From: Pseudonocardia sp.
Lineage (GTDB): Bacteria > Actinomycetota > Actinomycetes > Mycobacteriales > Pseudonocardiaceae
NCBI GenBank assembly: GCA_025869365.1
Contig: JAOZVV010000187.1
Coordinates: 44,879-108,878, forward strand
Length of the DNA: 64,000 nucleotides
Direction: 5' to 3'
Below are positions 51,916-60,718 of the stretch, piece by piece. The position numbers and the translations under genes are program-made. Positions within the stretch are counted from its first letter, which is position 1; every line of letters starts with the position of its first letter. The notes under the pieces were generated by a model. The model had not been told where the DNA came from and ran no database searches. It saw nothing but the letters and a program-made list of their open reading frames with translations.

Positions 51916-52869
51916 GTGTTCTCCCGTCGTCCGCGCGCCCTCGGCGCGGGCCTGGTCGTGGCCGCCGTCGCCCTGCTCGCCGGCTGTGGCAACGCGCCCG
52001 AGCTCCCGACGGGTCCCGCCTCGCAGGGACAGCTCCTCGCCGCGCCCACCACCACGCCTGCGCCCACCACGACGCCGACGACGACCACCGTGGCACCCAC
52101 CACCACGACCACGCCCACCACCTCGCCGCGTGCCGGCACCAGCCGCGCGCCGCGGACGACCACCCCGAAGCGCACGGCGGTGGCCGCCGCGGCGGCGGCC
52201 ACCGCGGACCCGGTGGCGTGGCGGCCGGCCGGTGGTGACGAGTTCGGCGGCGGGTCCCTGGACGCGGGCAGCTGGAGTGCCTACGACTCGAAGGGCGGCT
52301 TCGGCCACGGCCTGCGCAAGCCCGAGGCCGTCAGCCAGGCCGGGGGGCTCCTGACGATCACCGCCAAGGCGCGGGAGGGCGACGGGGTGTCCGGTGGCGT
52401 CCGCTACGCCAAGGGCCAGCTCTACGGCAGCTACGAGTTCCGCGCGCGGACCGACGCCGGGAAGGGCTTCAGCAGCGCGATCCTGCTCTGGCCGGACTCG
52501 GAGAAGTGGCCGGAGGACGGCGAGCTGGACATCATGGAGGTCCCCACGCCGAACCGGGACATCGCGCACGCGTTCGTGCACTACGCGGTCGGGGGCGTGG
52601 ACAACTCCGTGCACGGCGGCCTCGCCGGGGACTACACGAAGTGGCACACGTTCCGGATGGACTGGCTCCCGGACCGGATCACCTGGTACGTCGACGGGGT
52701 CAAGCGGTTCGAGACCACGGACAAGGCGGTCATCCCCACCACGCCCATGCATCCGACCATCCAGCTGGACCAGGGGCCCAAGGACAACTGGATGGACGGG
52801 CCGGACGAGTCGACGCCGGACGAGGTGCGGCTCCAGGTGGACTGGTTCCGCATCTCCGCGGCGCCCTGA
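51916..52869 (+). CDS. GH16-family glucanase lipoprotein
   Basis: A 317-residue exported glycoside hydrolase. The lipobox LLAGC has Cys 24. Residues about 44-85 are a Thr/Pro linker (TTTPAPTTTPTTTT). The GH16 domain follows, with FSSAILLWPDSEKWPEDGE and the catalytic ELDIME (E203, D205, E208). It would cut beta-1,3 or beta-1,3/1,4 glucans outside the cell. GTG 51916 has AAGGAGG nine bases upstream. It lies between adnA and adnB, which adjoin each other in mycobacteria as I recall. The 200 bases upstream contain GGCAACCTTT (51728-51737). Confidence 0.92.
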   Translation: MFSRRPRALGAGLVVAAVALLAGCGNAPELPTGPASQGQLLAAPTTTPAPTTTPTTTTVAPTTTTTPTTSPRAGTSRAPRTTTPKRTAVAAAAAATADPVAWRPAGGDEFGGGSLDAGSWSAYDSKGGFGHGLRKPEAVSQAGGLLTITAKAREGDGVSGGVRYAKGQLYGSYEFRARTDAGKGFSSAILLWPDSEKWPEDGELDIMEVPTPNRDIAHAFVHYAVGGVDNSVHGGLAGDYTKWHTFRMDWLPDRITWYVDGVKRFETTDKAVIPTTPMHPTIQLDQGPKDNWMDGPDESTPDEVRLQVDWFRISAAP

Positions 52870-52918
52870 GGCCTGCGGCGCCCCGAGGACTGTCGGGGGA
52901 CTCGGGTAGACAGGGCTC

Positions 52919-55900
52919 GTGACTCGGACAGAGGTGGCCCTGGAGCCTGCGGTCCTGTCGCGGGCCCTCGGGCTGCCGCCGCCCACGGACGAGCAGGCCG
53001 CGGTCATCGCGGCCCCGCCCCGTCCCGCGCTGGTCGTGGCCGGGGCCGGCGCGGGGAAGACCGAGACCATGGCCGCCCGCGTGGTGTGGCTCGTCGCCAC
53101 CGGCCAGGTGCTGCCCGAGCAGGTGCTCGGCCTCACGTTCACCCGCAAGGCCGCCCAGCAGCTCGGCGCCCGCGTCCGGTCCCGGCTGCGCCGCCTCGCC
53201 GGCTCCCCGCTGCTGGACGAGCTCGATCCCGGCGGCAGCCGGCGTGCGGCGCTGCTCGCGGGCGAGCCCACCGTCTCCACCTATCACGCCTACGCCGGGC
53301 GGCTGGTCGGCGAACACGCCCTGCGCCTCCCCGCCGAGCCCGCGTCCCGGCTGCTCGGCGAGACGGCGGCCTGGCAGCTCGCCCACCGCGTGGTCTCCAC
53401 CTGGGCGGACGACCTGGAGGTGGACCGCGTCCCGGCCACCGTCACCGGCTACCTGCTCTCCCTCGCCGGGGAACTGGGGGAGCACCTCGTCGAGCCGGAG
53501 GACGTGCGCCGCCACGCCGAACGCCTCGTCGCGCTGATGGAGAACGCGCCCCGCGGCAAGGGGCAGAAGGCGGAGCCGTCGCAGGTCTACAAGGGATGGA
53601 TGGCGGCGCAGCGGCTCCGGGTGGAGCTGTTGCCGCTGGTGGAGGCGTTCGCCGCGCGCAAGCGGAACGAGCGGGCGATGGACTTCTCGGACCAGATGGC
53701 GATCGCGGCGAAGGTCGCCGAACTCCGGCCCGAGGTCGGGGAGATCGAACGCTCCCAGTTCCGGGCCGTCCTGCTGGACGAGTACCAGGACACGGGGCAC
53801 TCCCAACGGGTGCTGCTGCGCTCGCTGTTCGGCCGGGTGCCGGGTGCGCCGGTGCGGGACGAGCCGCTCTCCGTCACCGCCGTCGGCGATCCGTGCCAGT
53901 CGATCTACGGCTGGCGGGGGGCGAGCGCGGGCAACCTCGCCCGGTTCCGGACGGACTTCCCGCAGCCGGACGGGCGGCCGGCCGAGGAGTACGGCCTGCT
54001 CACCAGCTTCCGCAACCCGGCCGAGGTGCTGACGCTGGCGAATGCGGTCTCCGAGCCGCTGCGCACGGAGCCGGGCGCCGTCGCTGTCGGGGAGCTGCGG
54101 CCGGGGCCCGCCGCCCGCGAGGGGGACGTCCGGGTCGCGTTGCTGCCGGACATCACGAGCGAGGTGGCGTGGGTGGCGGACGGGATCGCCGCGCGCTGGA
54201 ACGTCCGCGTCGAGGCCGGGGAGGCCCCGCCCACGTCCGCGGTGCTCGTCCGGCGCCGCTCGGACATGGACGCGCTCGCGGCCGCGCTGCGCGAGCGCGG
54301 CCTGCCCGTGGAGGTCGTCGGGCTCGGCGGGCTGCTGGACACACCCGAGGTCCGGGACCTGGTCAGCGCGTTGCGGATCGTCGCGGACCCGCTCGCCGGG
54401 CCCGCCGCCGTCCGCCTGCTGACGGGGGCGCGCTGGCGGTTGGGGGTCGCGGACCTGGCCGCGCTGTGGAGACGGGCCCGCGAGCTCGTGCCGGCCCTTC
54501 CGCCGCGTCCCGGGCCGCTGTCCCCGTCGGAACTCGCGCTGGGGGCGTTGCCGGGGGAGCAGGCGGAGCAGGCCGGGCTGGTCGACGCGCTGGACGACCC
54601 GGGCGGCGCCGAGCGCTACTCGGAGGCGGGGTTCGCGCGGATCCAGCGGCTGGCCCGCGAGCTCTCCTGGTTGCGCTCCCGGGCGGCCGCGCCGCTCACG
54701 GACCTCGTCGCGGACGCGGAACGGATCCTGCTGCTGGACGCGGAGACCGTCTCGCGGCCGGGGCCGGTGGGCCGGGCGCACCTCGACGCGTTCTCGGACG
54801 TGGTCGCGGACTTCGCGGCCGGCGCCGAGGTCGCGAGCCTCACCGCGCTGCTGGACTACCTGGAGACCGCCGAGAAGGCCGAGGACGGCTTCTCCCCGGG
54901 CGAGGTGGAGGTCGCGCCGGACCGGGTGCAGATCCTCACGGTGCACTCGGCGAAGGGGCTGGAGTGGGAGGTCGTGGCCGTCCCGCACCTGGTCGCGCAG
55001 GTGTTCCCCGGCCGCAAGATGTCCGGGAGCTGGCTCAAGGACCCGTCGGAGCTGCCGATCCCGCTCCGCGGGGACGCGGACGACCTGCCCGGGCTCTACC
55101 TGCCGCCCACGCCGGACCGCAAACAGATCGAGCAGGCGATGAAGGAGCACGACGCCGGGCTGGACGCGCGCCGCCTCGTCGAGGAGCGGCGGTTGTTCTA
55201 CGTGGCGCTCACCCGGTCCGAGCACGTCCTGCTCTGCTCCGGGCACCGCTGGGGAGCGACCGGGGACAAGCCCCGGCTGCCGTCGGTGTTCCTGGAACAG
55301 CTTCGGGAGGTCGTCGGCGAGGACGGTGTGGAGCACTGGGCGCCCGAGCCGGAACCCGAGGACGTCAACCCGGTCACCGCCGAGATCGTGACCGCGGAGT
55401 GGCCGGTCGACCCGCTCGGCGCGCGTTCCCCGGCGGTGCATGCGGGTGCGGAGCTGGTCCGGGAGGCGGTGAAGGCGCGGGAACGGTCCCGGCGGGCGGA
55501 ACGTCGTCGCTCCCGGGAACCCGAGGTGCCGCAGCTCAGCTTCGAGCTGGACGATCTCGAGCCGCCGTCGGAACCCGATCCGGAGGGCTGGGCCGCGGAC
55601 GTGGACGTGTTGCTGGCCGAGCGGGCCGCGGCGGCGGCCCGGCCGTCGGTGGCGCTGCCCGCCCAGGTGTCGGTGAGCCAGCTCGTCGAGCTCGCCGCGG
55701 ATGCGGACGCGCTCGCCGCCCGCCTGCGCCGCCCCCTGCCGCTGCCGCCGAACCCGCACACCCGCCGGGGCACGGCCTTCCACGCCTGGCTCGAGCAGCG
55801 CTTCGGCGCCGAACGGCTGCTGGACCTCGACGAGCTCCCCGGAGCCGCGGACACGGACGCGGCGGCGGACGACACCCTCGTCGAGCTGCAGGAGGCGTTC

Positions 55901-56281
55901 CTGGCCTCGGCCTGGTCGGACCGGGTGCCCGTGGAGGCGGAGGTCCCGTTCGAGACCGTGCTCGCCGGCATCGCGGTGCGCGGCCGGATGGACGCCGTGT
56001 TCGCGGACCCGGACGGCGGCTACACCGTCGTGGACTGGAAGACCGGCGCCGTCCCGGAGGACACGCGGCTGCCCGCGGTGAGCGTGCAGCTCGCGGTGTA
56101 CCGGCTGGCCTGGGCCGCGCTGGCCGGGGTGGACCCGTCGACGGTGCGGGCGGCGTTCCACTACGTCCGGCCGGACGTCACGCTCCGGCCCGCGGACATG
56201 CTGGACGCACCGGGGCTGCACGCCCTGCTGCGCGGCATCCCGGACGCCGCGGCACCCCAGCCGCCTCCCCCGCGGGAGTGA
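52919..56281 (+). CDS. adnB: AdnB: helicase-nuclease subunit for DNA end resection
   Basis: A 1120-residue UvrD-family helicase with a C-terminal RecB-type nuclease. Walker A AGAGAGKTE at residues 41-49, Walker B LLDEYQDT near 285, GDPCQSIYGWRGA, motif V VHSAKGLEWEVV near 675, and motif VI RRLFYVALTRSEH near 760. The nuclease shows RGRMDAVF and VVDWKTGAVP near 1035. It pairs with AdnA; AdnB is the lead motor in mycobacteria. GTG 52919 lies six bases after TAGACA, close to a leaderless pattern. Only 49 bases separate it from the GH16 gene, so it may be read from the GH16 or adnA promoter. Confidence 0.94.
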   Translation: MTRTEVALEPAVLSRALGLPPPTDEQAAVIAAPPRPALVVAGAGAGKTETMAARVVWLVATGQVLPEQVLGLTFTRKAAQQLGARVRSRLRRLAGSPLLDELDPGGSRRAALLAGEPTVSTYHAYAGRLVGEHALRLPAEPASRLLGETAAWQLAHRVVSTWADDLEVDRVPATVTGYLLSLAGELGEHLVEPEDVRRHAERLVALMENAPRGKGQKAEPSQVYKGWMAAQRLRVELLPLVEAFAARKRNERAMDFSDQMAIAAKVAELRPEVGEIERSQFRAVLLDEYQDTGHSQRVLLRSLFGRVPGAPVRDEPLSVTAVGDPCQSIYGWRGASAGNLARFRTDFPQPDGRPAEEYGLLTSFRNPAEVLTLANAVSEPLRTEPGAVAVGELRPGPAAREGDVRVALLPDITSEVAWVADGIAARWNVRVEAGEAPPTSAVLVRRRSDMDALAAALRERGLPVEVVGLGGLLDTPEVRDLVSALRIVADPLAGPAAVRLLTGARWRLGVADLAALWRRARELVPALPPRPGPLSPSELALGALPGEQAEQAGLVDALDDPGGAERYSEAGFARIQRLARELSWLRSRAAAPLTDLVADAERILLLDAETVSRPGPVGRAHLDAFSDVVADFAAGAEVASLTALLDYLETAEKAEDGFSPGEVEVAPDRVQILTVHSAKGLEWEVVAVPHLVAQVFPGRKMSGSWLKDPSELPIPLRGDADDLPGLYLPPTPDRKQIEQAMKEHDAGLDARRLVEERRLFYVALTRSEHVLLCSGHRWGATGDKPRLPSVFLEQLREVVGEDGVEHWAPEPEPEDVNPVTAEIVTAEWPVDPLGARSPAVHAGAELVREAVKARERSRRAERRRSREPEVPQLSFELDDLEPPSEPDPEGWAADVDVLLAERAAAAARPSVALPAQVSVSQLVELAADADALAARLRRPLPLPPNPHTRRGTAFHAWLEQRFGAERLLDLDELPGAADTDAAADDTLVELQEAFLASAWSDRVPVEAEVPFETVLAGIAVRGRMDAVFADPDGGYTVVDWKTGAVPEDTRLPAVSVQLAVYRLAWAALAGVDPSTVRAAFHYVRPDVTLRPADMLDAPGLHALLRGIPDAAAPQPPPPRE

Positions 56282-56318
56282 CGCGCAGCGCTCGGCCGGT
56301 GGCCCTACGCTCGCGCTG

Positions 56319-57424
56319 GTGACGGGAAAGATCGTGCTGTTCGGGGCCACCGGCTACACCGGTGGCCGCACCGCGGAGGCGATGGCGCGGCGGGGCCTGG
56401 CGCCGGTGCTCGCCGGGAGGGACCCGGCGAAGCTGGCGGCGCTGGCCGCCCGGCTCGGCGGGCTCGAGACCGCGCGGGCGGACGTCACGGACGTCGGATC
56501 CGTGCGGGCGCTGGTCGGCGGCGAGGACGTCCTGGTCAGCACGGTCGGGCCGTTCGCGCAGCTCGGCGGGGCGGCGTTGGCGGCGGTCGTCGGGGCGGGG
56601 CGACCTACCTGGACTCGACCGGGGAGCCGCCGTTCATCCGCGAGGTGTTCGAGCTGCAGGGGCCCGCGGCCGAGCGCAGCGGGGCCGCGCTGATCCCCGC
56701 GTTCGGCAACGACTACGTCCCCGGGGTCCTGGCCGGTGCCCTCGCGTTGCGGGACGCCGGACCGGCCGCGGAGCGCGTCGACGTCGGGTACTTCATCGCC
56801 GGTGGCGGGCGCGGCCAGCCGTTCTCCCGGGGCACGCTGAACTCGCTGATCGGCGTGGCGGCGGAACAGGTCCACGCCTGGCGGAACGGCGGGCTGGTCC
56901 GCGAGCCCGCCGGTGTGCGGATGCGGTCGTTCGACGTCGCCGGCAGGAGACACCCGGGCGTCACGATCGGCGGCACGGAGCAGTTCGCGCTGCCCGCGCT
57001 CGTCCCGGGGCTCCGGACGGTCGACGTCTACCTCGGCTGGTTCGGCCCGGCGAGCCCTCTCGTGCACGCGGCCAGCCGGGTCACGCCGCTGCTGGACCTG
57101 GCCCCGGCGCTGCGCCGCGGCGCCACGCGGGTGGCCCGGCTCGCGGCGTCCCGCGCGTCCGCGGAACCGTCCGCACAGACCCTGGCGCGCAGCACGTCCC
57201 ACGTCGTGGCGGAGGTCTTCGACGGCACCGGGGCGTTGCTGGCCCGGACCCGCCTCGTGGCCCCCGAGCCGTACGCGATCACCGCGGACCTGCTGGCCTG
57301 GGGTGCGCACCGCGCGCTCGACGGCGGGGTGCAGGGCACCGGCACGCTGGATCCGGTGTCGGCGTTCGGCCTGGACGAGCTGGCGAAGGGCGCGGCCGGG
57401 GCGGGGATCGTCCCGGAGGGCTAG
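56319..57424 (+). pseudogene. Saccharopine dehydrogenase-like gene broken by a frameshift
   Basis: The N-terminal half (GTG 56319) encodes VLFGATGYTGGRTAEAMARRG, an NAD(P)-binding motif of the saccharopine dehydrogenase-like family, through about 56600. The matching C-terminal half continues in another frame as ATYLDSTGEPPF...VFELQGPAAERSG through 57424. Adding one G to the G-run at 56597-56600 restores a single frame of about 368 codons. Either the gene is inactive or one base was lost in sequencing this homopolymer. A TACGCT box (56306-56311) seven bases before the GTG suggests it is or was leaderless. Trans-acting enoyl reductase-like proteins share this fold. Confidence 0.85.
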
Positions 57425-57527
57425 CCGCGGGCGATCTCCGACGCCTCTGCCGGACGCCCGGTCGAGCGACGTGATGAGGGGCGGGTCACGTACGCATCCC
57501 CGCGGCTCTCCGGCTACTCTCCGCGCG

Positions 57528-58583
57528 ATGCGTGATCGGCCGAGCCGTACTCCCGTCGATCAGCAGATCGCCGGGGTCATCCGCATGCCCGACTCGGCGG
57601 AGAGCCCGGTCGCCGCCCTCGTCAAGCGGCTGGTGATCGCCCTCGCGGCCCTGTTCGGCGCGGCGCTGATCGTCTACATCGGCCGGGACGGGTACGTCGA
57701 CAACAACGGCGAGGGCCCGATCTCGTTCAACGACGCGCTCTACTACGCCACGGTGTCGCTGTCGACCACCGGCTACGGGGACATCGTCCCGTACACGGCC
57801 ACGGCCCGGCTGCTCACCACGATCGTGATCACGCCCCTGCGGCTGCTCTTCCTCATCGTCCTCGTCGGCACCACCGTCGAGCTGCTCACCGAGCGCTCGC
57901 GGCAGTCGTTCCGGACCCAACGCTGGAGGTCACGCGTGCGCGACCACACCGTCGTCGTCGGCTACGGCACGAAGGGCCGGGCCGCGGTCGAGACGCTGCT
58001 CGGCGACGGCACGGAGCCGGACCACATCGTCGTCGTGGACACCGACCGCGCCCAGCTGGACTCCGCGTCCGCCCTCGGCCTGGTCACCGTCACCGGGAAC
58101 GCCACCCGCTCGTCGGTGCTGCGGATCGCGGGCGCGCACCACGCGTCGGCGATCATCGTGGCGACGAACCGGGACGACACCGCCGTCCTCGTCACCCTGA
58201 CCGCGCGGGAGCTGGCGCCGAAGACGCGGATCGTCGTGGCGGTCCGGGAGTCCGAGAACGTGCACCTGCTGCGGCAGTCCGGTGCCACGTCGGTGATCGT
58301 GTCGGCGGAGACGGCGGGCCGCCTCCTCGGGGTCGCGACGCGCACGCCGAGCGTCGTCGAGGTCATCGAGGACCTGCTGACCCCGGACGCGGGCTTCGCG
58401 ATCAGCGAGCGGGAGATCGAGGAGTCCGAGGTCGGCGGCTCGCCGCGGCACCTCAGCGACATCGTCCTGGGGGTGGTCCGGGGGGAGAAGCTGCACCGGG
58501 TCGACGCCTCGACGGTGGACGCCCTGGAGCGGGGGGACCGCCTCCTCTACGTCCGCAAGGCCTCGCCGGCGGACGAGGACTGA
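57528..58583 (+). CDS. Two-helix potassium channel with RCK (TrkA-N) domain
   Basis: A 351-residue K+ channel subunit. Membrane helices lie at about residues 32-52 and 93-115, with the pore loop TTGYGD (80-85) between them. The cytoplasmic TrkA-N/RCK domain starts with VVVGYGTKGRAAVETLL (about 141-157) and is followed by a TrkA-C-like segment near 290-345. Tetramers would conduct K+ gated by ligand at the RCK ring. ATG 57528 is seven bases after TACTCT (57515-57520), a leaderless pattern. It matches Rv3200c in order. A dispersed palindrome begins 15 bases after the stop. Confidence 0.93.
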   Translation: MRDRPSRTPVDQQIAGVIRMPDSAESPVAALVKRLVIALAALFGAALIVYIGRDGYVDNNGEGPISFNDALYYATVSLSTTGYGDIVPYTATARLLTTIVITPLRLLFLIVLVGTTVELLTERSRQSFRTQRWRSRVRDHTVVVGYGTKGRAAVETLLGDGTEPDHIVVVDTDRAQLDSASALGLVTVTGNATRSSVLRIAGAHHASAIIVATNRDDTAVLVTLTARELAPKTRIVVAVRESENVHLLRQSGATSVIVSAETAGRLLGVATRTPSVVEVIEDLLTPDAGFAISEREIEESEVGGSPRHLSDIVLGVVRGEKLHRVDASTVDALERGDRLLYVRKASPADED

Positions 58584-58597
58584 GTGGCCCGCCCGGA

Positions 58598-58652
58598 GTT
58601 CAGGAAAGCCACATTCATGTAAGGATCCTTCATGAATGTGGCTTTCCTGAAC
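58598..58652. repeat. Dispersed palindrome, copy 2, containing a kinase stop codon
   Basis: Arms 58598-58619 and 58631-58652 of 22 bases are perfect complements around TAAGGATCCTT, whose AAGGATCCTT is itself palindromic. It differs from copy 3 (61444-61500) by one centre base. It lies between the convergent K+ channel and histidine kinase genes; the kinase stop codon (58630-58632) lies in it, so its last residues GKPHS are encoded by the repeat. Confidence 0.9.
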
Positions 58653-59967
58653 CTCCTCGGGCAGCCGGGAGGTGGAGCTCGAACCTCGCCATGCCCGACG
58701 CACCCGGGTCGACGCAGCGCAGGTCCCCGCCGTGCGCCCGGGCGATCCCCCGGGCGATCGCGAGGCCAAGGCCCGCGCCCCCGTCGTCCGACGAGCGGGC
58801 CTCGTCCAGACGCACCAGACGTTCGAAGATCCGCTCCCGGTCCGCGGGGGCGACGCCCGGGCCGTCGTCGGTCACCGTGACGGTGGCCGGGCCCCCGACC
58901 TGCACCGAGATCCGCCCGGCGGCGTGCCGGCGCGCGTTGTCCAGCAGGTTCGCGAGCACCTGGGCCAGCCGCGGCGCGTCGCCCAGGACCGTCACCGCCT
59001 CACCGGACAGCCCGACGTCCAGCCCCGGCGCCAGCAGCCGGACCCGCTCGACCTCGCCCCGGGCCAGCTCCAGCAGGTCGACGGGTTCGCGGCGCAGCTC
59101 GATGCCGGCGTCGATCCTGGCCAGCACGAGCAGGTCGTCGACCAGCCGTCCGGCGCGGTGGGCCTCCCGGAGCAGCAGCAGGTGCAGCCGGTCCCGGTCC
59201 TCCGGCGCGAGCCCGGGGGCGACGGCGGCCTCCGCGGCGGCCTGCACCCCGGCGAGCGGGGTGCGCAGCTCGTGCGCGGCGTCCGCGACGAACTGCCGGG
59301 TCCTGAACTCGGACGCGCGGGCGCTGGCCTCGGCGCCCTCCAGCGCGTCGAGCATCGCGTCGAAGGCAGCCGCGGTCCGGCCGAGCTCGGTGTCCGTCCG
59401 GGTGGGCGCGAGCCTGCTGCCGCGGTCCCCGCGGGTGATCGAGCGGGCCAGCGCCGTCATCGCGTCGAGCGGGGCCAGCGCGACCCGCGTCGAGGCGAAC
59501 GTGACGACCCCGGCGACGACCAGCGCGGCGATGCTCAGCAGGAACATCGTGCGACGGACGCGTCGCTGGTCCGCGGACACCTCGCTGCTGTCCCCGACGA
59601 GGGTCAGCGTGCTCCCGTCCGGCAGCGCGCTCTGCACGACGCGGTCCCCGGTGCGGGAGTCCGGGCCACGCCGCCCGGGGCCGCGGCCGTCGCGATAGAC
59701 CGTCCCGTCGCCGGCGGTCACGAACGCGTGCACGCCGGGGCTCTCGATCTCGCGGACGAGGTCGCCCTGCCGCACTCCCTGTTCGACGAGCCGGGCGGCG
59801 GTCGCGGCCCGCGCCTGCAGTCGGGTGTCCAGGTCCGACCGGGTCTGGGCGGCCACCAGCACGTCCGTCAGCACCCCGACGACGAGCAGCACCACGGCGA
59901 GCACGATCATGCTCAGCGCGGTCACCCGTCGGCGCAGGGAGACGGTCCGCAGCATCCCGGCTCTCAC
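58630..59967 (-). CDS. Two-component sensor histidine kinase
   Basis: A 445-residue membrane kinase. Membrane helices at about residues 17-40 and 141-159 flank an extracellular sensor of about 100 residues. HAMP follows, then the H-box DAAHELRTPL with H232, the N-box LANLLDNARRHA, G1 TDDGPGV and G2 GAGLGLAIARG. The GTG at 59967 overlaps the response-regulator stop by 4 bases (GTGA). The final residues GSGKPHS come from the palindrome at 58598-58652. Signal unknown. The divergent DUF5666-like membrane protein is a likely output or partner. Confidence 0.93.
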   Translation of the reverse strand: MRAGMLRTVSLRRRVTALSMIVLAVVLLVVGVLTDVLVAAQTRSDLDTRLQARAATAARLVEQGVRQGDLVREIESPGVHAFVTAGDGTVYRDGRGPGRRGPDSRTGDRVVQSALPDGSTLTLVGDSSEVSADQRRVRRTMFLLSIAALVVAGVVTFASTRVALAPLDAMTALARSITRGDRGSRLAPTRTDTELGRTAAAFDAMLDALEGAEASARASEFRTRQFVADAAHELRTPLAGVQAAAEAAVAPGLAPEDRDRLHLLLLREAHRAGRLVDDLLVLARIDAGIELRREPVDLLELARGEVERVRLLAPGLDVGLSGEAVTVLGDAPRLAQVLANLLDNARRHAAGRISVQVGGPATVTVTDDGPGVAPADRERIFERLVRLDEARSSDDGGAGLGLAIARGIARAHGGDLRCVDPGASGMARFELHLPAARGGSGKPHS

Positions 59968-60629
59968 GGCGCGTCCGGCCGCAGCACGTACCCGAGCCCG
60001 CGCACGGTGTGCAGCAGCCGCGGCTCGCCGAGCTTGCGGCGCAGCGCGGAGACGTGCACCTCGACGAGATTGGGGTCGTAGTCCGTGTACCCCCAGATCC
60101 GGGTGAGGATCTGCGTCTTGCTCACCACCCGCCCCCGCTGCGCGGCCAGGTACTCCAGCAGCCGCAGCTCGGTGGCGGTGACGTCCACGGGCCGCCCGCC
60201 GCGCCGCACGGACCCGGCCGCGGCGTCCACCACGAGATCCCCGACCTCGACGGTGCTGGGCGTGCGGCCCATCCGGCGCAGCACGGCCGTGACCCGGGCG
60301 GTCAGCTCGGCCAGGGCGAAGGGCTTGACCACGTAGTCGTCGGCGCCGCCGTGCAGGCCGCGCAACCGGTCGTCGACGCCGTCGCGTGCGGTGAGCATGA
60401 CGACGCCGGCGTCGCAGCTGCGCCGGACGACCTCCAGGAGGGCGAACCCGTCCCGGCCGGGGAGCATGACGTCCAGGACGACGAGGTCGGGCCGGTAGCC
60501 GTCGAGGTCGTCCTCCAGCGTGCGCCCGTCGGGCCGGCCGGTGGCGTCGAACCCCGCCTCGGCGAGCCCGGCGAGGACGGCGGCACGGATCGCCTCGGCG
60601 TCCTCGACGACCAGCACCCGGGCTCCCAC
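59964..60629 (-). CDS. OmpR-family response regulator
   Basis: A 221-residue regulator. The receiver domain has VLVVEDAEAIR, phospho-acceptor D53 in LDVMLPGRDG and K102 in VVKPF. The C-terminal winged helix has TATELRLLEYLAAQ and VEVHVSALRRKLGE with HTVRGLGYVLR. GTG 60629 is chosen because the receiver begins there; the frame is open upstream. It is coupled to the kinase and transcribed away from the DUF5666-like gene. The shared 89-base promoter region holds a phased direct repeat (60650-60671) that it may bind. Confidence 0.94.
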   Translation of the reverse strand: MGARVLVVEDAEAIRAAVLAGLAEAGFDATGRPDGRTLEDDLDGYRPDLVVLDVMLPGRDGFALLEVVRRSCDAGVVMLTARDGVDDRLRGLHGGADDYVVKPFALAELTARVTAVLRRMGRTPSTVEVGDLVVDAAAGSVRRGGRPVDVTATELRLLEYLAAQRGRVVSKTQILTRIWGYTDYDPNLVEVHVSALRRKLGEPRLLHTVRGLGYVLRPDAP

Positions 60630-60649
60630 CGGCCCATTCTCCGCCCCCG

Positions 60650-60686
60650 CGGCTGAAGATCGGCTGAAGGACCCGTGGGCTTCAGG
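60650..60686. promoter_or_regulatory. Direct-repeat box for the response regulator
   Basis: CGGCTGAAGAT (60650-60660) and CGGCTGAAGGA (60661-60671) repeat with an 11-base phase, typical of OmpR-family dimer sites. GGGCTTCAGG (60677-60686) is an inverted partial copy. It lies between the divergent response-regulator and DUF5666-like start codons, so autoregulation and control of the membrane protein are likely. Confidence 0.6.
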
Positions 60687-60718
60687 TTCCGCACAGCTCG
60701 CGGTCCGACCGTGGAGCC

